A stretch of DNA of 64,000 nt, taken from Ianthella basta (taxonomy: Eukaryota; Porifera; Demospongiae; Verongiida; Ianthellidae). The stretch spans positions 8,122,745 through 8,186,744 of the forward strand of contig OZ025876.1 of assembly GCA_964019415.1 (NCBI GenBank). The letters run 5' to 3'. A model generated the notes under the pieces. The model was not told the origin of the DNA, did no database searches, and saw only the letters and a program-made list of their open reading frames with translations. How positions within the stretch are numbered: position 1 is the stretch's first letter; the number at the start of each line of letters is the position of its first letter. Below are positions 1 to 11,292 of this stretch, piece by piece. Position numbers and translations under genes: made by a program.

Positions 1-161
1 GGATGTAGGTGCAGTTGTAGCTTCTTGGGCAAGTGAGTGTGTGTATGCGTGCGTGTAAAGGTCCTATTCACCCACATCCACCTGCACATGCCTGCAGGTG
101 TCTCCAACACGTCTGCTTGCTCCGTGTCCACCACTCACTTACAATGTGGCTCTGCCAACAG

Positions 162-319
162 GTCATCTACATTGGTGAGTGTGGTGCTCCACACAGATAC
201 CTTCCTCTACCCCGAAGAGGAAGACATTGGCCAGCTCTGTGAGTCCCTGGACATTGAGAGATGGTATACTGCAGTTAGGGCCGGAGAGTGTGGGCCAGAG
301 AGTGGAAACCATCAAGTGA
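162..319 (+). CDS. candidate internal exon of an unidentified host gene (partial)
   Basis: A possible single exon. It is preceded by an acceptor-like CTGCCAACAG ending at 161 and followed by a donor-like CAA|GTGAGA at 319/320. The open frame contains SVVLHTDTFLYPEEEDIG and then QLCESLDIERWYTAVRAGE, with a codon choice and composition unlike the low-complexity DNA around it. The stretch LV.V.LH....L.PE......CES faintly recalls the inositol trisphosphate receptor segment whose remembered pattern is VLHxPELLFPE followed by CES. The remainder does not obviously match, so no product is assigned. A second strong donor-like GTGAGT lies at 175-180, inside the proposed exon, which weakens the model. 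No neighbouring exon could be found before the satellites begin; the gene, if real, extends left of the window. Alternative: fortuitous open frame. Confidence 0.25.
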
Positions 320-602
320 GACCTCTTTCTGTTCTGCATAGTCTTTAATTTGTTTCATTTAGCTAATTGGCTTCAAACCAGCAAAAGTGCTTCTCTCCAA
401 GTGTGAGCCCATAGACTAGTAGCCATGGTAGACATGCAGCTGCACATACACACATATCATGTAGGAGTCAGCGTTATACACACACAAGCATAATGTTCTT
501 CTGTACAGTTGAAGTAGAGACACACATCTGTTTGTTCTCACACCTACCAACTGATATGATTATATTAACGAGTGCTGAACGTTGAACACACAACTACACA
601 TG

Positions 603-608
603 CACACA

Positions 609-655
<47 letters not shown>
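603..655. repeat. (CA)n microsatellite
   Basis: Nearly pure CA dinucleotide repeat of about 26 units with a single AA interruption near 611. Confidence 0.97.
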
Positions 656-657
<2 letters not shown>

Positions 658-1035
658 CCCCCCTCAGGCAAGACAATCAGACGGCCTAAGGTGGGCATGC
701 TATGGCTGGGTGCAAGAAGTGTGTGCTTGCGACATTGTGTTGTGAAAGGGTTAAAAGCATGAGGTCCCGTTTGGACAGACCTACATTGACTGAAGGATCA
801 CCACTTAGCTCCTTTAGTGCCTTCACTCCCTTGCTGTTTTGCCATACTCCTGACGACGAAACACAGTGATCCCTGTCACATGTTGTTGTTCTCACGTTTG
901 CATGCTGTTGGCTGTTGGTGGGCGATGAAGGCTGTTTGTGTGCCCCAGCTCAAATACCACAATCCACATGTCAGAGTGGTGGCGAACACACACATTGCAG
1001 AGGACACAGCACCTACCATCAGATTCAAGACAGGT

Positions 1036-1066
1036 ACACACACACACACACACACACACACGCACG

Positions 1067-1100
<34 letters not shown>
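1036..1100. repeat. (CA)n microsatellite with CGCA interruptions
   Basis: About 32 CA units interrupted near 1061-1070 by three CG steps (CGCACGCACG), a typical sign of older point changes in a dinucleotide tract. Confidence 0.97.
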
Positions 1101-1102
<2 letters not shown>

Positions 1103-1197
1103 CATGATATTGTAGAGGCTCACAGTTGCGTTGATAATACAATGATACGAGATTCTTGAGCAAGACACAACTGATGATGATAAATCAATCAAATGCA

Positions 1198-1227
1198 GGA
1201 CGTTTCGACCCGAAGGTCTTTGTCAAC
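1198..1227 (-). other. degenerate hammerhead-like motif at the satellite border
   Basis: Read on the minus strand it gives a stem GACC-TTCG-GGTC followed directly by GAAAC and GTC. That is the arrangement of stem II, the GAAA core and the GUC cleavage triplet of a hammerhead ribozyme. The expected CUGANGA box is degraded (TTGACAA). The first bases of the 21-bp satellite follow at 1229. The same GACGTTTCGACC...GGTCTT core is present in the foldback at 6.1 kb. Activity is not expected; the motif is best read as a remnant. Confidence 0.4.
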
Positions 1228-1228
1228 T

Positions 1229-4200
1229 CATCCTGTAGGGGATCCAGTGCATCCTGTAGTGGGTCCAGGCCATCCCAAAAGGGGTCCAGTGCAACCTATA
1301 GGGGGTCCACTGCATCCTATTGGGGGTCCAGTACATGTCGTAGGGGGTCCAGTGCAACCTGTAGTGGGTCCAGTGCATCCTTTAGGGGGTCCAGTGCATC
1401 TTGTAGGGGGTACAGTGCAATCCTGTAGGGGGTTCAGTGCAATCCTGTAGGGTGTCCAGTGCATCTTGGTGGGGTTTAGTGCAATCCTCTAGGGGATCCA
1501 GTGCATCTTGTAGGGGATCCAGTGTATCCTGTAGGGGGTCCAGTGCATCTTGTAGGGGGTCCAGTGCAACCCTGTAGTGGGTCCAGTGCATCTTGTAGGG
1601 GGTCCAGTGCATCTTGTAGGGGGTCCAGTGCATCTTGTAGGGGGTCCAGTGCAATCCTGTAGGGGATCCAGTGCATTTTGTAGGGGATCCAGTGTATCCT
1701 GTAGGGGGTCCAGTGCATCTTTTAGGGGGTCCGGTGCATTTTGTTGGAGGTCCAGTGCATCTTGTAGGAGGTCCAGTGCATCCTATAAGGGGTCCTGTTC
1801 AACCTATATGTGGTCCTGTGCGTTCTATAGGGGATACAGTGAATCCTGTAGGGAGTCCAGTGCATCTTGTAGGGGGTCCAGTGCATCTTGTAGGGAGTCC
1901 AGTGTATCCCATAAGGGGTCCAGTGCATTCCATAAGGGGTTTAGTGCAACCTATAGGGGGTCCAGTGCGTTTTATAGGGGGTCCAGTGCATCTCGTAGGG
2001 AGTCCAGTGCATCTTGTAGTGGGTCCAGAGCATCCTGTAGTGGGTCCAGTGCATCCTATAGGGAGTGCAGTGCATCCTGTAGGGGGTCCAGTGCATCCTG
2101 TAGGGGGTCCAGTGCATCCTGTAGGGGTCCAGTGCATCCTGTAGAGGTCCAGTGCATCGTGTAGGGGTTTCAGTGCATCCTGTAGGGGATACAATGAATC
2201 CTGTAGGGAGTCCAGTGCATCTTGTAGGGGGTCCAGTGCATCTTGTAGGGAGTCCAGTGTATCCCATAAGGGGTCCAGTGCGTTTTATAGGGGGTCCAGT
2301 GCATCTCGTAGGGAGTCCAGTGCATCTTGTAGGGGGTCCAGTGCATCTTGCTAGGGGTCCAGTGCATCCCATTAGAGGTCCAGTGCAACCTATAGGTGGT
2401 CCAGTGCGTCCTATAGGAGGTACAGTGCATCCTGTAGGGGGTCCAGTGCATTCTGTAGGCGGTCCAGTGCATCCCATAAGGGGTCCAGTGCAACCTATAG
2501 GTGGTCCAGTGCGTCCTATAGGAGGTGCAGTTCATTTTGCAGGGGGTCCAATGCATCTTGTAGGGAGTCCAGTGCATCTCGTAGGGGGTCCAGTGCATCC
2601 TGTAGAGGGTCCAGTGCATCCTGTAGTGGGTCCAGTGCATCCTGTAGTGGGTCCAGTGCATCCCATAAGGGGTCCAGTGCATGTTGTAGGGGGTCCAGTT
2701 TATCTTGCCGGCGGTCCAGTGAATCCTGTAGTAGGTCCAGTGCATCTTGTAGGGTGTCCACTGCATCCATTAGGGGGTCCAGTGCATGTCGTAGGGGGTC
2801 CATTGCATCTTTCCGGAGGTCCAGTGCATCCTGTAGTGGGTCCAGTCCATCCCATAAAGGGTATATTGGAACCTATAGGGGGTCCACTGTGTTGTATGGG
2901 GGGTCAAGTGCATGTCGTAGGGGTCCAGTGCATCCTGTAGTGGGTCCAGTCCATCCCATAAAGGGTATATTGGAACCTATAGGGGGTCCACTGTGTCATA
3001 TAGGGGGTCAAGTGCATGTCGTAGGGGGTTCAGTGCAACTTGTAGGGGGTCCAGTGCATCCTGTAGGGGGTCCAGAGCAACCTGTAGGGGGTCCAGTGCA
3101 TCTTGTAGGGGGTCCAGTGCTATCCTGTAGGGGGTCCAGTGCATCTTGTAGGGGGTCCAGTGCAATCCTGTAGGGGGTCCAGTGCATCTGGTAAGGGGTC
3201 TAGTGAATCCCATAAGGTGTCCAGTGCATCCAATAAGGGGTCCAGTGCAACCTATAGGGGGTCTAGTGCGTCTTAAAAAAGGTCAAATGCATCTCGTAGG
3301 GGGTCCAGTGCAACCTGTGGGGATCCAGTGTATCCTTTAGGGTGTCCAGTGCATCCTGTAGGTGGTCCAGTGCATCTCGTAGGGGGTCCAGTGCAATCCT
3401 GTACGGATCCAGTGCATCTTGTAGGGGATCCATTGCATCCTTTTGGGGGTTCAGTGCATCTCGTAGGGGGTCCAGTGCATCTTGTAGGGGGTCCAGTGCA
3501 ATCCTGTAGGGGGTCCAGTGCATCTTTTAGGGGGTCCAATGCATCTTGTAGGAGGTCAAGTGCATCCTATAAGGGGTCCCGTTCTATCTATAGGTGGTTC
3601 AGTGCGTTCTATAGGGGATCCAGTGCATCTTGTAGGGGGCCAGTGCATCCCATAAGGGGTCCAGTTCAACCTATAGGTGGCCCAGTGCGTTCTATAGGGG
3701 GTCCAGTGCATCTTGTAGGAGTCCAGTGCATCTTGTAAGGGGTTCATTGCATCTCGTAGGGGGTCCAGTGCATCCTGTAGTGAGTCCAGTGCATCTGGTA
3801 GGGGGTCTAGTGAATCCCATAAGGTGTCCAGTGCATCCAATAAGGGGTCCAGTGCAACCTATAGGGGGTCTAGTGCGTCTTAAAGGGGGTCAAATGCATC
3901 TCGTAGGGGGTCCAGTGCAACCTGTGGGGATCCAGTGCTATCCTTTAAGGTGTCCAGTGCATCTTGTAGGTGGTCCAGTGCATCTAGTAGGGGGTCCAGT
4001 GCAATTCTGTAGGGAGTACAGTGCATTCTGTAGGGGTCCAGTGCATCTTGTAGTGGTCCAGTGCAATCCCGTACGGATCCAGTGCATCTTGTAGGGGATC
4101 CATTGCATCCTGTTGGGGGTTCAGTGCATCTCGTAGGGGGTCCAGTGCAACCTGTAGGGGGTCCAGTGCAATAATGTAGGTGGTCCTGTGCATCCTGTAG

Positions 4201-4497
4201 GGGTCTAGTGCATGTTGTAGGGGTCCAGTGCATCTTGTAGGGGGTCCAGTGCATCCTATAATGGGTCCAGTGCATCCTGTAAGGGGTCCAGTGCATCATG
4301 CAGGGGGTCCCGTGCATCCAGTAGGGTGTCCAGTGCATCTTGTAGCGGGTCCAGTGCATCCGATAAGGGGTCCAGTGCAATCTATTGGTGGTCCAGTGCG
4401 TCCTATGGATGATCCAGTGCATCTTGTAGGGGGTCCAGTGCATCTTGCCGGGTGTTTAGTGCATCCTGTAGTGGGTCCAGTGCATTTTGTAGGATGT
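1229..4497 (+). repeat. 21-bp satellite, block A (about 155 units)
   Basis: Tandem 21-bp unit reading GGGGGTCCAGTG then CATCCTGTA, with point variants (CATCTT, CAATCC, CATGTC) and occasional 1-bp indels. Because 21 is divisible by 3, five of six frames stay open for long stretches (heptapeptides PVHPVGG and SSASCRG on plus; [14 protein letters not shown] and CTGPPTG on minus). These are periodicity artefacts. A three-unit (63-bp) variant cassette, CATCCCATAAGG / CAACCTATAGG / CGTCCTATAGG, recurs through the block and forms a higher-order pattern. All copies have one orientation. The right edge passes directly into the 10-bp satellite. Confidence 0.97.
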
Positions 4498-6032
4498 TTT
4501 TGTCTCGTCTTATCTCATCTTGCCTCATCTTGTCTCGTCTTGTTTCATCTTGTCTCATGTTGTCCAATCTTGTCTCATCTTGCCAAATCTTTCATCATCT
4601 TGCCTCATCTTGCCAAATCTTTCCTCATCTTGCCTCATCATGTCTCGTCTTGCTTAATCTTGTCTCATCTTGCCTCATATTGCCTCATATTGTCTCGTCA
4701 TGCCTCATCTTGTCTTGTCATGCTTCATCTTGTCTCATCTTGCCTCATCTTGCCTCATCTTACCTCATCTTGTCTCGTCTTGTCTCATCGTTCCTCATCT
4801 TGCCTAATCTTGCCTCATCTTGTCTCGTCTTGTCTGATTGTGCCTCATCTTGTCTCATCTTGTCTCATCTTGCCTCATCTTGCCTCATCCTACCTCATCT
4901 TGTCTCGTCTTGTCTCTTCATGCATCATCTTGTCTCATCTTGCCTCATCCTGCCTCATCTTGTCTCGTCTTCCTTCATTTTGCCTCATCACTCCTCATCT
5001 TGTCTCATCTTGCCTAATTTTGTCTCATCTTGCTTCATCTTGCCTCGTCTCTCCTCATATTGTCTCATCTTGCCCCAATCTAGCCTCATCTTACCTCATC
5101 TTGCCTCATCTTGTCTCATCTGGCCTCATCTTGTCTCATCTTGCCTCATCTTGCCTCATCTTGTCTCATCTTGCTTCATCTTGTCTCATCTTGCCTCATC
5201 TTGCCTCATATTGTCTCGTCATGCTTCATCTTGTCTCATCTTGCCTCATCTTGCCTCGTCTTGTCTCATCTTGCCTCATCTTGCCTCATCCTACCTCATC
5301 TTGTCTCGTCTTGTCTCATCGTGCATCATCTTGTCTCATCTTGTCTCATCTTGTCTCATCTTGTCTTGTCTTCCTTCATCTTTCCTCATCTCTCCTCATC
5401 TTGTCTCATCTTGCCTCATCTTGTCTCATCTTGCTTCATCTTGCCTCGTCTCTCCTCATATTGTCTCATCTTGCCTCATCTATCCTCATCTTACCTTATC
5501 TTGCCTCATCTTGTCTCATCTGGCCTCATCTTGTCTCATCTGTCCTCATCTTGCCTCATCTTGTCTCGTCTTGCCTCATCTAGCCTCATCTTGTCTCGTC
5601 CTGCTTCGTTCTGCCTCATCTTGGATCATCTTGCCTCATCTTGCCTCATCTTGCCTCATCTTGCTTCATCTTGCCTCATCTTGCCTCATCTTGCCTCATC
5701 TTGCCTCATCTTGTCTCGTCTTTCTTCATCTTGCCTCATCTTGTCTCATCTTGCTTCATCTTGCCTCATCTTGTCTCGTCTTGTCTCATCTATTCTCGTC
5801 TTGTCTCATCTTGCCTCATCTTGCCTCATCTTTTCTCATCTGTTCTCGTCTTGCCTCATCTTGCCTCATCTTGTCTTGTCTAGTCTCATCTTGCCTCATC
5901 TTATCTCATCTTGTCTCATCTTGCCTCATCTTGTATCATCTTGCCTCATCTTGTCTCGCCTTCGTCATCTTACCTCATCTTGTCTCGTCTTATCTCATCT
6001 TGCCTCGTCTAGTTTCATCTTGCTTCATCTTG
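4498..6032 (+). repeat. 10-bp satellite, block 1 (about 153 units)
   Basis: Tandem decamer alternating TCTTGCCTCA and TCTTGTCTCA, with TCTTGTCTCG, TCTTGCTTCA and TCTTGCCAAA variants. The plus strand is pyrimidine-rich and G occurs almost only in TTG. Thirty bases (three units) encode a repeating decapeptide such as LPHLASSCLI, giving open frames of several hundred codons that carry no evidence of selection. The TCTTGCCAAA variant is also a component of the 35-bp satellite farther right. Confidence 0.97.
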
Positions 6033-6214
6033 AAGTGAGGGGTTCTCAGCTGGCTCAGGCATCAGAAAGGGTTGGTTCTCTAATACCAGCTTCACAACAA
6101 GGTTGAAAACCTTGCCGACGTTTCGCCCTGAAGAAGACCAGAGCATCTGGTCGAAACGTCGGCAAGGTTTTCAACCCTGTTGTGAAGCTGGTATTAGAGA
6201 ACCAACCCTTTCTG
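6033..6214 (+). mobile_element. foldback element with 63-bp inverted arms inside the 10-bp satellite
   Basis: An insertion of about 182 bp in the decamer array. After a 30-bp lead (6033-6062) it forms a near-perfect inverted repeat: arms 6063-6125 and 6152-6214 are 63 bp each with one mismatch, around a 26-bp loop. The inner arm ends are CCGACGTTTCG and CGAAACGTCGG. No coding capacity is seen. A 3-bp TTG at both edges is the only possible target duplication and is not diagnostic inside this repeat. It could be a MITE-like element, an inverted pair of Penelope-like retroelement ends, or the result of palindromic repair. Confidence 0.8.
6128..6160 (+). other. hammerhead-ribozyme-like core in the foldback loop
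   Basis: In order: CTGAAGA (6128-6134, fits CUGANGA), one extra A, stem GACCAG-AGCAT-CTGGTC (6136-6152), GAAAC (6153-6157), GTC (6158-6160). Flanking CCTTGCC and GGCAAGG could form stem I. Oddities are the additional A before stem II, absence of a stem III loop, and arms that would pair across GACGTTTCG/CGAAACGTC and so compete with the ribozyme fold. Hammerhead motifs of this kind are known from Penelope-like elements and from some animal satellites; activity here is unproven. Confidence 0.4.
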
Positions 6215-7865
6215 TTGCCTCATCTTGTCTTGTCTTACTTCATCTGGTCTCATCTTGCCTCATCTTGTCTCGTCTTGTCTCATCTTGCCTCATCTTGTCT
6301 CGTCTTGCTTCATCTTGTCTCATTTAGCCAAATCTTGTATCATCTTGCCAAATCTTTCCTCATCTTACCTCATCTTGCCAAATCTCGTCTCATCTTGTCT
6401 CACCTTGCCTCATCTTGTCTCATCTTGCCTCAACTTGTCTCGTCTTGCCTCATCTTACCTCATCTTGTCTCGTCTTGTCTCATCTTGCCTCATCTTGTCT
6501 CATCTTGCCTCATCTTGCTTCATCTTGTCTCATCTTACCTCATCTTGCCTCATCTTGTCTCGTCTTGCTTCATCTTGCCTCATTGGGCCTCACCTTGGCT
6601 CGTATTGCGTCATCTTGTCTCATCTTACCTCAACTTGCCTCATCTTGCCTCATTTTGCCTCATCTTGTCTCACCTTTCCTCATCTTGTCTCATCTTTTCT
6701 CATCTTGCCTCATCTTGTCTCGTCTTGCCTCATCTTGTCTCGTCTTGTCTCATCTTAAAATTGCCACATCTTGTCTCGTCTTGTCTCATCTTGTCTCATC
6801 TTGTCTCATCTTGTCTCATCTTGCCTCATCTTGCCTCATCTTGTCTTGTCTTCCTCATCTTGCCTCATCTTGTCTCGTCTTATCTCATCTTGCCTCGTCT
6901 TGTCTCATCTTGCCTCATCTTGTCTTGTCTTACTTCATCTGGTCTCATCTTGCCTCATCTTGTCTCGTCTTGTCTCATCTTGCCTCATCTTGTCTCGTCT
7001 TGCTTCATCTTGTCTCATGTTGCCAAATCTTGTATCACCTGCCAAATCTTTCCTCAACTTACCTCATCTTGCCAAATCTCGTCTCATCTTGTCTCATCTT
7101 GCCTCATCTTGTCTCATCTTGCCTCATCTTGTCTTATCTAGCCTCATCTTACCTCATCTTGTCTCGTCTTGTCTCATCTTGCCTCGTCTTGTCTCATCTT
7201 GCCTCATCTTGTCTCGTCTTGCTTCATCTAGTCTCATCTTGCCTCAGTTTGTCTCGTCTTGTCTCATCTTGCCTCATCTTGTCTCGTCTTGCTTCATCTT
7301 GTCTCATCTTGCCAAATCTCGTCTCATCTTGTCTCACCTTGCCTCATCTTGTCTCATCTTGCCTCATCTTGTCTCGTCTGGCATCATCTTGTCTCAACTT
7401 GCCTCATCTTGTCTCGTCTTGTCTCATCTTGCCTCATCATGCATCATCTTGTCTCATCTTGCCAAATCTTGTCTCATCTTCAAAATCTTTCCTTATCTTT
7501 TCTCATCTTGCCTCATTTTGTCTCATCTTCCCTAATCTTGCCTCATCTTGTCTCATCTTCCCTCATCTTGCCTCATCTTGCCTCATATCTTCTCATCTTG
7601 CCACATCTTGCCTCATCTTGCCTCATCTTTTCACATCTTTCCTGATCTTGTCTCATCTTGTCTCATCATGCCAAATCTTTCCTCGTCTTTCCTCATCTAT
7701 TCTCAACTTGCCAAATCTTGTCTCATCTTGCCAAGTCTTGTCTCGTCTCACTTCATCTTGTCTCATCTTGCCTCATCTTGCCTCATCTTGCTTCATCTTG
7801 CCTCATCTCTCCTCATATTGTCTTGTCTTGCTTCATCTTGTCTCATCTTGCCTCATCTTGCCATT
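6215..7865 (+). repeat. 10-bp satellite, block 2 (about 165 units)
   Basis: Continuation of the TCTTGCCTCA/TCTTGTCTCA array, same orientation as block 1. TCTTGCCAAA variants are frequent, notably at 6333-6390, 7018-7080, 7310, 7460-7480 and 7665-7735. Its right edge (CTTGCCATT) abuts the 21-bp satellite directly. Long open frames run across this junction, including one of 569 codons from 6415; they join two unrelated repeats and are not genes. Confidence 0.97.
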
Positions 7866-10800
7866 AGTGCATCCCGTAAGGGGTCCAGTGCATCCTGTAG
7901 GTGGTCCAGTGCATCCGATAAGGGGTCCAGTGCAACCTATAGGTGGTCCAGTACGTCCTATAGCGGGTCCAGTGCATGTTGTAGGGGGTCCAGTGCATCT
8001 TGTAGGGTGTCCAGTGCATCCTGTAGGGGGTCCAGTGCATCCCATAAGGGGTCCAGTGCAATCTATAGGGGGTCCAGTGCGCCCTATAAGAGGTGCAGTG
8101 CATCCTGTAGGCGGTCCAGTGTAACCTTTAGGTGTTACAGTGCGTCATATAGGGGGTCCAGTGCATCTTGTAGGGGGTCCATTGCATCTTGTCAAGGGTC
8201 CAGTGCATCCTGTGTGGGTCCAGTGCATCCTGTACTGGGTCCAGTGCATCCTGTAGGGGGTCCAGTCCATCCCATAAGGGGTATAGTGGAACCTATAGGG
8301 GGTCCACTGCGTCATATACGGGGTCAAGTGCATGTTGTAGGGGGTCCAGTGCAACCTGTAAGGGGTCCAGTGCATCCTATAGGGGGTCCAGTGCATCCTG
8401 TAGGGGGTCCAGTGCATCCTGTAGGGGGTCCAGTGCATCCTGTAGGGGGTCCAGTGCATCCTGTAGGGGGTCCAGAGCATCCTGTAGTGGGTCCAGTGCA
8501 TCCTGTAGTGGGTCCGGTGTATCCTGTAGGGGGTCTAGTGCATCCTGTAGGGGGTCCAGTGCATCCGATAAGGGGTCCAGTGTAGGTGGTCCAGTGCGTC
8601 CTATAAGGGGTCCAGTGTATCTTGCCGGGGGTTCAGTGCATCTTGTAGTGGGTCCAGTGCATCTTGTAGGGGGTCCAGTGAATTCCATAAGGTGTCCAGT
8701 GCATCCAATAAGGGGTCCAGTGCAACCTATAGGAGGTCTAGTGCGTCCTATAGGGGGTCAAATGCATCTCCTACGAGGTCCAGTGCAACCTGTAGGGGGT
8801 CCAGTGCATCCTGTAGTGGGTCCAGTGCATCTTGTAGGGGGTCCAATGCATCTGTAGCGGGTCCAGTCCATCCCATAAGGGGTCCAGTGCAACCAATATG
8901 GGGTCCACTGCATCCTATAGGGGGTCCAGTGCATCCTGTAGGGGGTCCAGTGAATCCTGTAGGGGGTCCAGTGCATCCTGTAGGGGGTCCAGTGCAATCC
9001 TGTAGGGGGTTCAGTGCAATCCTGTAGGGTGTCCAGTGCATCCTGTAGGGGGTCCAGTGCATCTTGTAGGGGGTTTAGTGCAATCCTGTATGGGGTCCAG
9101 TGCATCCTGTAGTGGGTCCAGTGCATCTTGTAGGGGGTCCAGTGCAATCCTGTAGGGGATCCAGTGCATCTTGTAGGGGATCCAGTGTATCATGTAGGGG
9201 GTCCAGTGCATCTTTTAGGGGGTCTAGTGCATCTTGTAGGAGGTCCAGTGCATCTTGTAGGAGGTCCAGTGCATCCCATAAGGGGTCCAGTTCAACCTAT
9301 ATGTGGTCCAGTGCGTCCTATAGGGGGTCCAGTGCATCTTGTAGGGAATCCAGTGCATCTTGTAGTGGGTCCAGGGCATCCCATAAGGGTCCTGTTCAAC
9401 CTATATGTGGTCCAGTGCGTTCTATAGGGGGTCTAGTGCATCTTGTAGGGGTCCCGTGCATCTTGTAAGGGGTCCAGTGCATCTCGTAGGGGGTCCAGTG
9501 CATCCTGTAGAGGGTCCAGTGCATCCTGTAGGGGGTCCAGTGCATCCGATAAATGGTCCAGTGCAACCTATAGGTGGTCCAGTGCGTCCTATAGGGGGTT
9601 TAGTGCATCTTGTAGGGGGTCCAGTGCATCCTGTAGTGGGTCCAGTGCATCCTGTAGGGGGTCCAGTGCGTCCGATAAGTGGTCCAGTGCAACCTATAGG
9701 TGGTCCAGTGCGTCCTATAGGGGGTTTAGTGCATCCTGTAGGGGGTCCAGTGCATCCGATAAGGGGTCCAGTGTAACCCATAGGGGGTCCAGTGCATCTT
9801 GCCAGTGGTCCCGTGCATCTTGTAGGGGATCCAGTGCATCTCGTAGGGGGTACAGTGCATCCTGTAGAGGGTCCAGTGAATCCGATAAGGGGTCCAGTGT
9901 AACCTTTAGGTGGTACTGTGCATCCTATGGGAGTCTAGTGCATCTTGTAGGGGGTCCATTGCATCTTGCCGGGGGTCAAGTGCATCCTGTAGTGGGTCCA
10001 GTGCATCTTGTAGGGGGTCCAGTGCATCCCGTAAGGGGTCCAGTTCAACCTATAGGTGGTCCAGTGTGTTCTATAGGTGGTCCAATGCATCTTGTAGGGG
10101 TCCAGTGCATCTTGTAGGGGGTCCAGTGCATCTCGTAGGGGGTCCAGTGCATCCTGTAGAGGGTCCAGTGCATCCTGTAGGGGGTCCAGTGCAACCTATA
10201 GGTTGTCCAGTGCGTCCTATAGGTGTTCTAGTGCATCTTGCCGGGGGTCCAGTGCATCTGGTAGGGGGTCCGGTGAATCCCATAAAGTTTCTAGTGCATC
10301 CAATTAGGGGTCCAGTGCAACCTATAGGGGGTCTAGTGCGTCTTAAAGGGGGTCAAATGCATGTCGTAGGGGGTTAGTGCAACCTGTAGGGGATCCAGTG
10401 CATCCTTTAGGGTGTTCAGTGCATCCTGTAGGGGGTCCAGTGCATCTTGTAGTGGTCCAGTGCAATCCTGTAGGGATCCAGTGCATCTTGTTGGGGATCT
10501 ATTGCATCCTGTTGGGGTCCAGTGCATCTTGTAGGGGGTCTAGTGCATCTTGTACGCGGTCCAGTGCAACGTGTAGAGGGTCCAGTACATGCTGTAGGGG
10601 GTCCAGTGCAATAATGTAGGTGGTCTAGTGCATCCTGTAGGGGTCTAGTGCATGTTGTAGGGGTCCAGTGCATCTTGTAGGGGGTCCAGTGCATCCTATA
10701 AGGGGTCCAGTGCAATCTATAGGGGGTCCATTGTGCTCTATAGGAGGTCAAGTGCATCCTGTAGGGGGTCCAGTGCATCATGCAGGTGGTCCAGTGCATC

Positions 10801-11042
10801 CTGTATGGGGTCCAGTGCATCCTGTAGGGGGTCCAGTTCATCCCATAAGGGGTCCAGTGCAATCTATTGGTGGTCCAGTGCGTCCTATAGGGTCCAGTAC
10901 ATCTTGTAGGGGGTCCAGTGCATCTTGCCGGGTGTCCAGTACATCCTGTAGTGAGTCCAGTGCATCTTGTAGGGGGTCCAGTGCATCTTGTAGGGGGTCC
11001 AGTGCATCCCATAAGGGGTCCAGTGCAATTTATAGGGGGTCC
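7866..11042 (+). repeat. 21-bp satellite, block B1 (about 151 units)
   Basis: Same 21-bp family, orientation and three-unit CCCATAAGG/CCTATAGG/CGTCCTATAGG cassette as block A. The stretch 8355-8530 is especially homogeneous (about eight nearly identical CATCCTGTAGGGGG units), suggesting recent local homogenisation. It ends at an A-rich insertion. Confidence 0.97.
10996..11042 (+). repeat. left copy of a 47-bp direct repeat flanking an insertion
   Basis: This 47-bp stretch of 21-bp satellite is identical to 11293-11339 on the other side of the A-rich segment. It carries the uncommon CAATTTATAGG variant, so the identity is not simply the satellite consensus. It reads as a target duplication or a product of templated repair. 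Confidence 0.85.
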
Positions 11043-11292
11043 TACAAATTTGGGAATACAAAAAGTATTTGAAGACGCACAAAATTAAAAGATAGAAGAA
11101 CATGTTTTAAGATATAAAATAATAAAAAATAGATAATATAAAATTAAAAATTTTGTGGGCATTTAAAATTATTGGTCAGAAAATGTAAAAGTTAACTAGG
11201 AAAGAAGAAATTGAAAAATACCAAAATAGATACGCAAACAATATGGAAATACAAAAATAAGACCTACATATAAATTGGACACGCAAAAATAA
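11043..11292 (+). repeat. 250-bp A-rich segment inserted in the 21-bp satellite
   Basis: AT-rich sequence beginning TACAAATTTGGGAATACA and ending GCAAAAATAA. It is almost identical to 14888-15122 in the AT-rich region to the right, apart from a ~15-bp length difference and a few substitutions, and matches an older inverted copy at 17270-17595. It has no open frame of note and no terminal inverted repeats. It looks like a copied segment rather than an autonomous element. Confidence 0.85.

Larger units (their letters stand above)
320..1197. other. unique non-coding sequence with microsatellites
   Basis: Intron- or intergenic-like sequence of mixed composition. It holds two (CA)n runs, listed separately. 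The short open frames here are created mainly by the dinucleotide repeats and show no recognisable protein. No RNA gene was recognised. Confidence 0.6.

Noticed and set aside
6128-6160. Calling an active hammerhead ribozyme outright
   Set aside because: An extra A precedes stem II, stem III has no loop, and the 63-bp arms would sequester the core; only a hammerhead-like label is justified.
4228-8124. Open frames of 331-569 codons in the 10-bp array, encoding LPHLASSCLI-type repeats
   Set aside because: Produced by 30-bp periodicity with no stop in the unit; they cross junctions between unrelated satellites and overlap one another in different frames.
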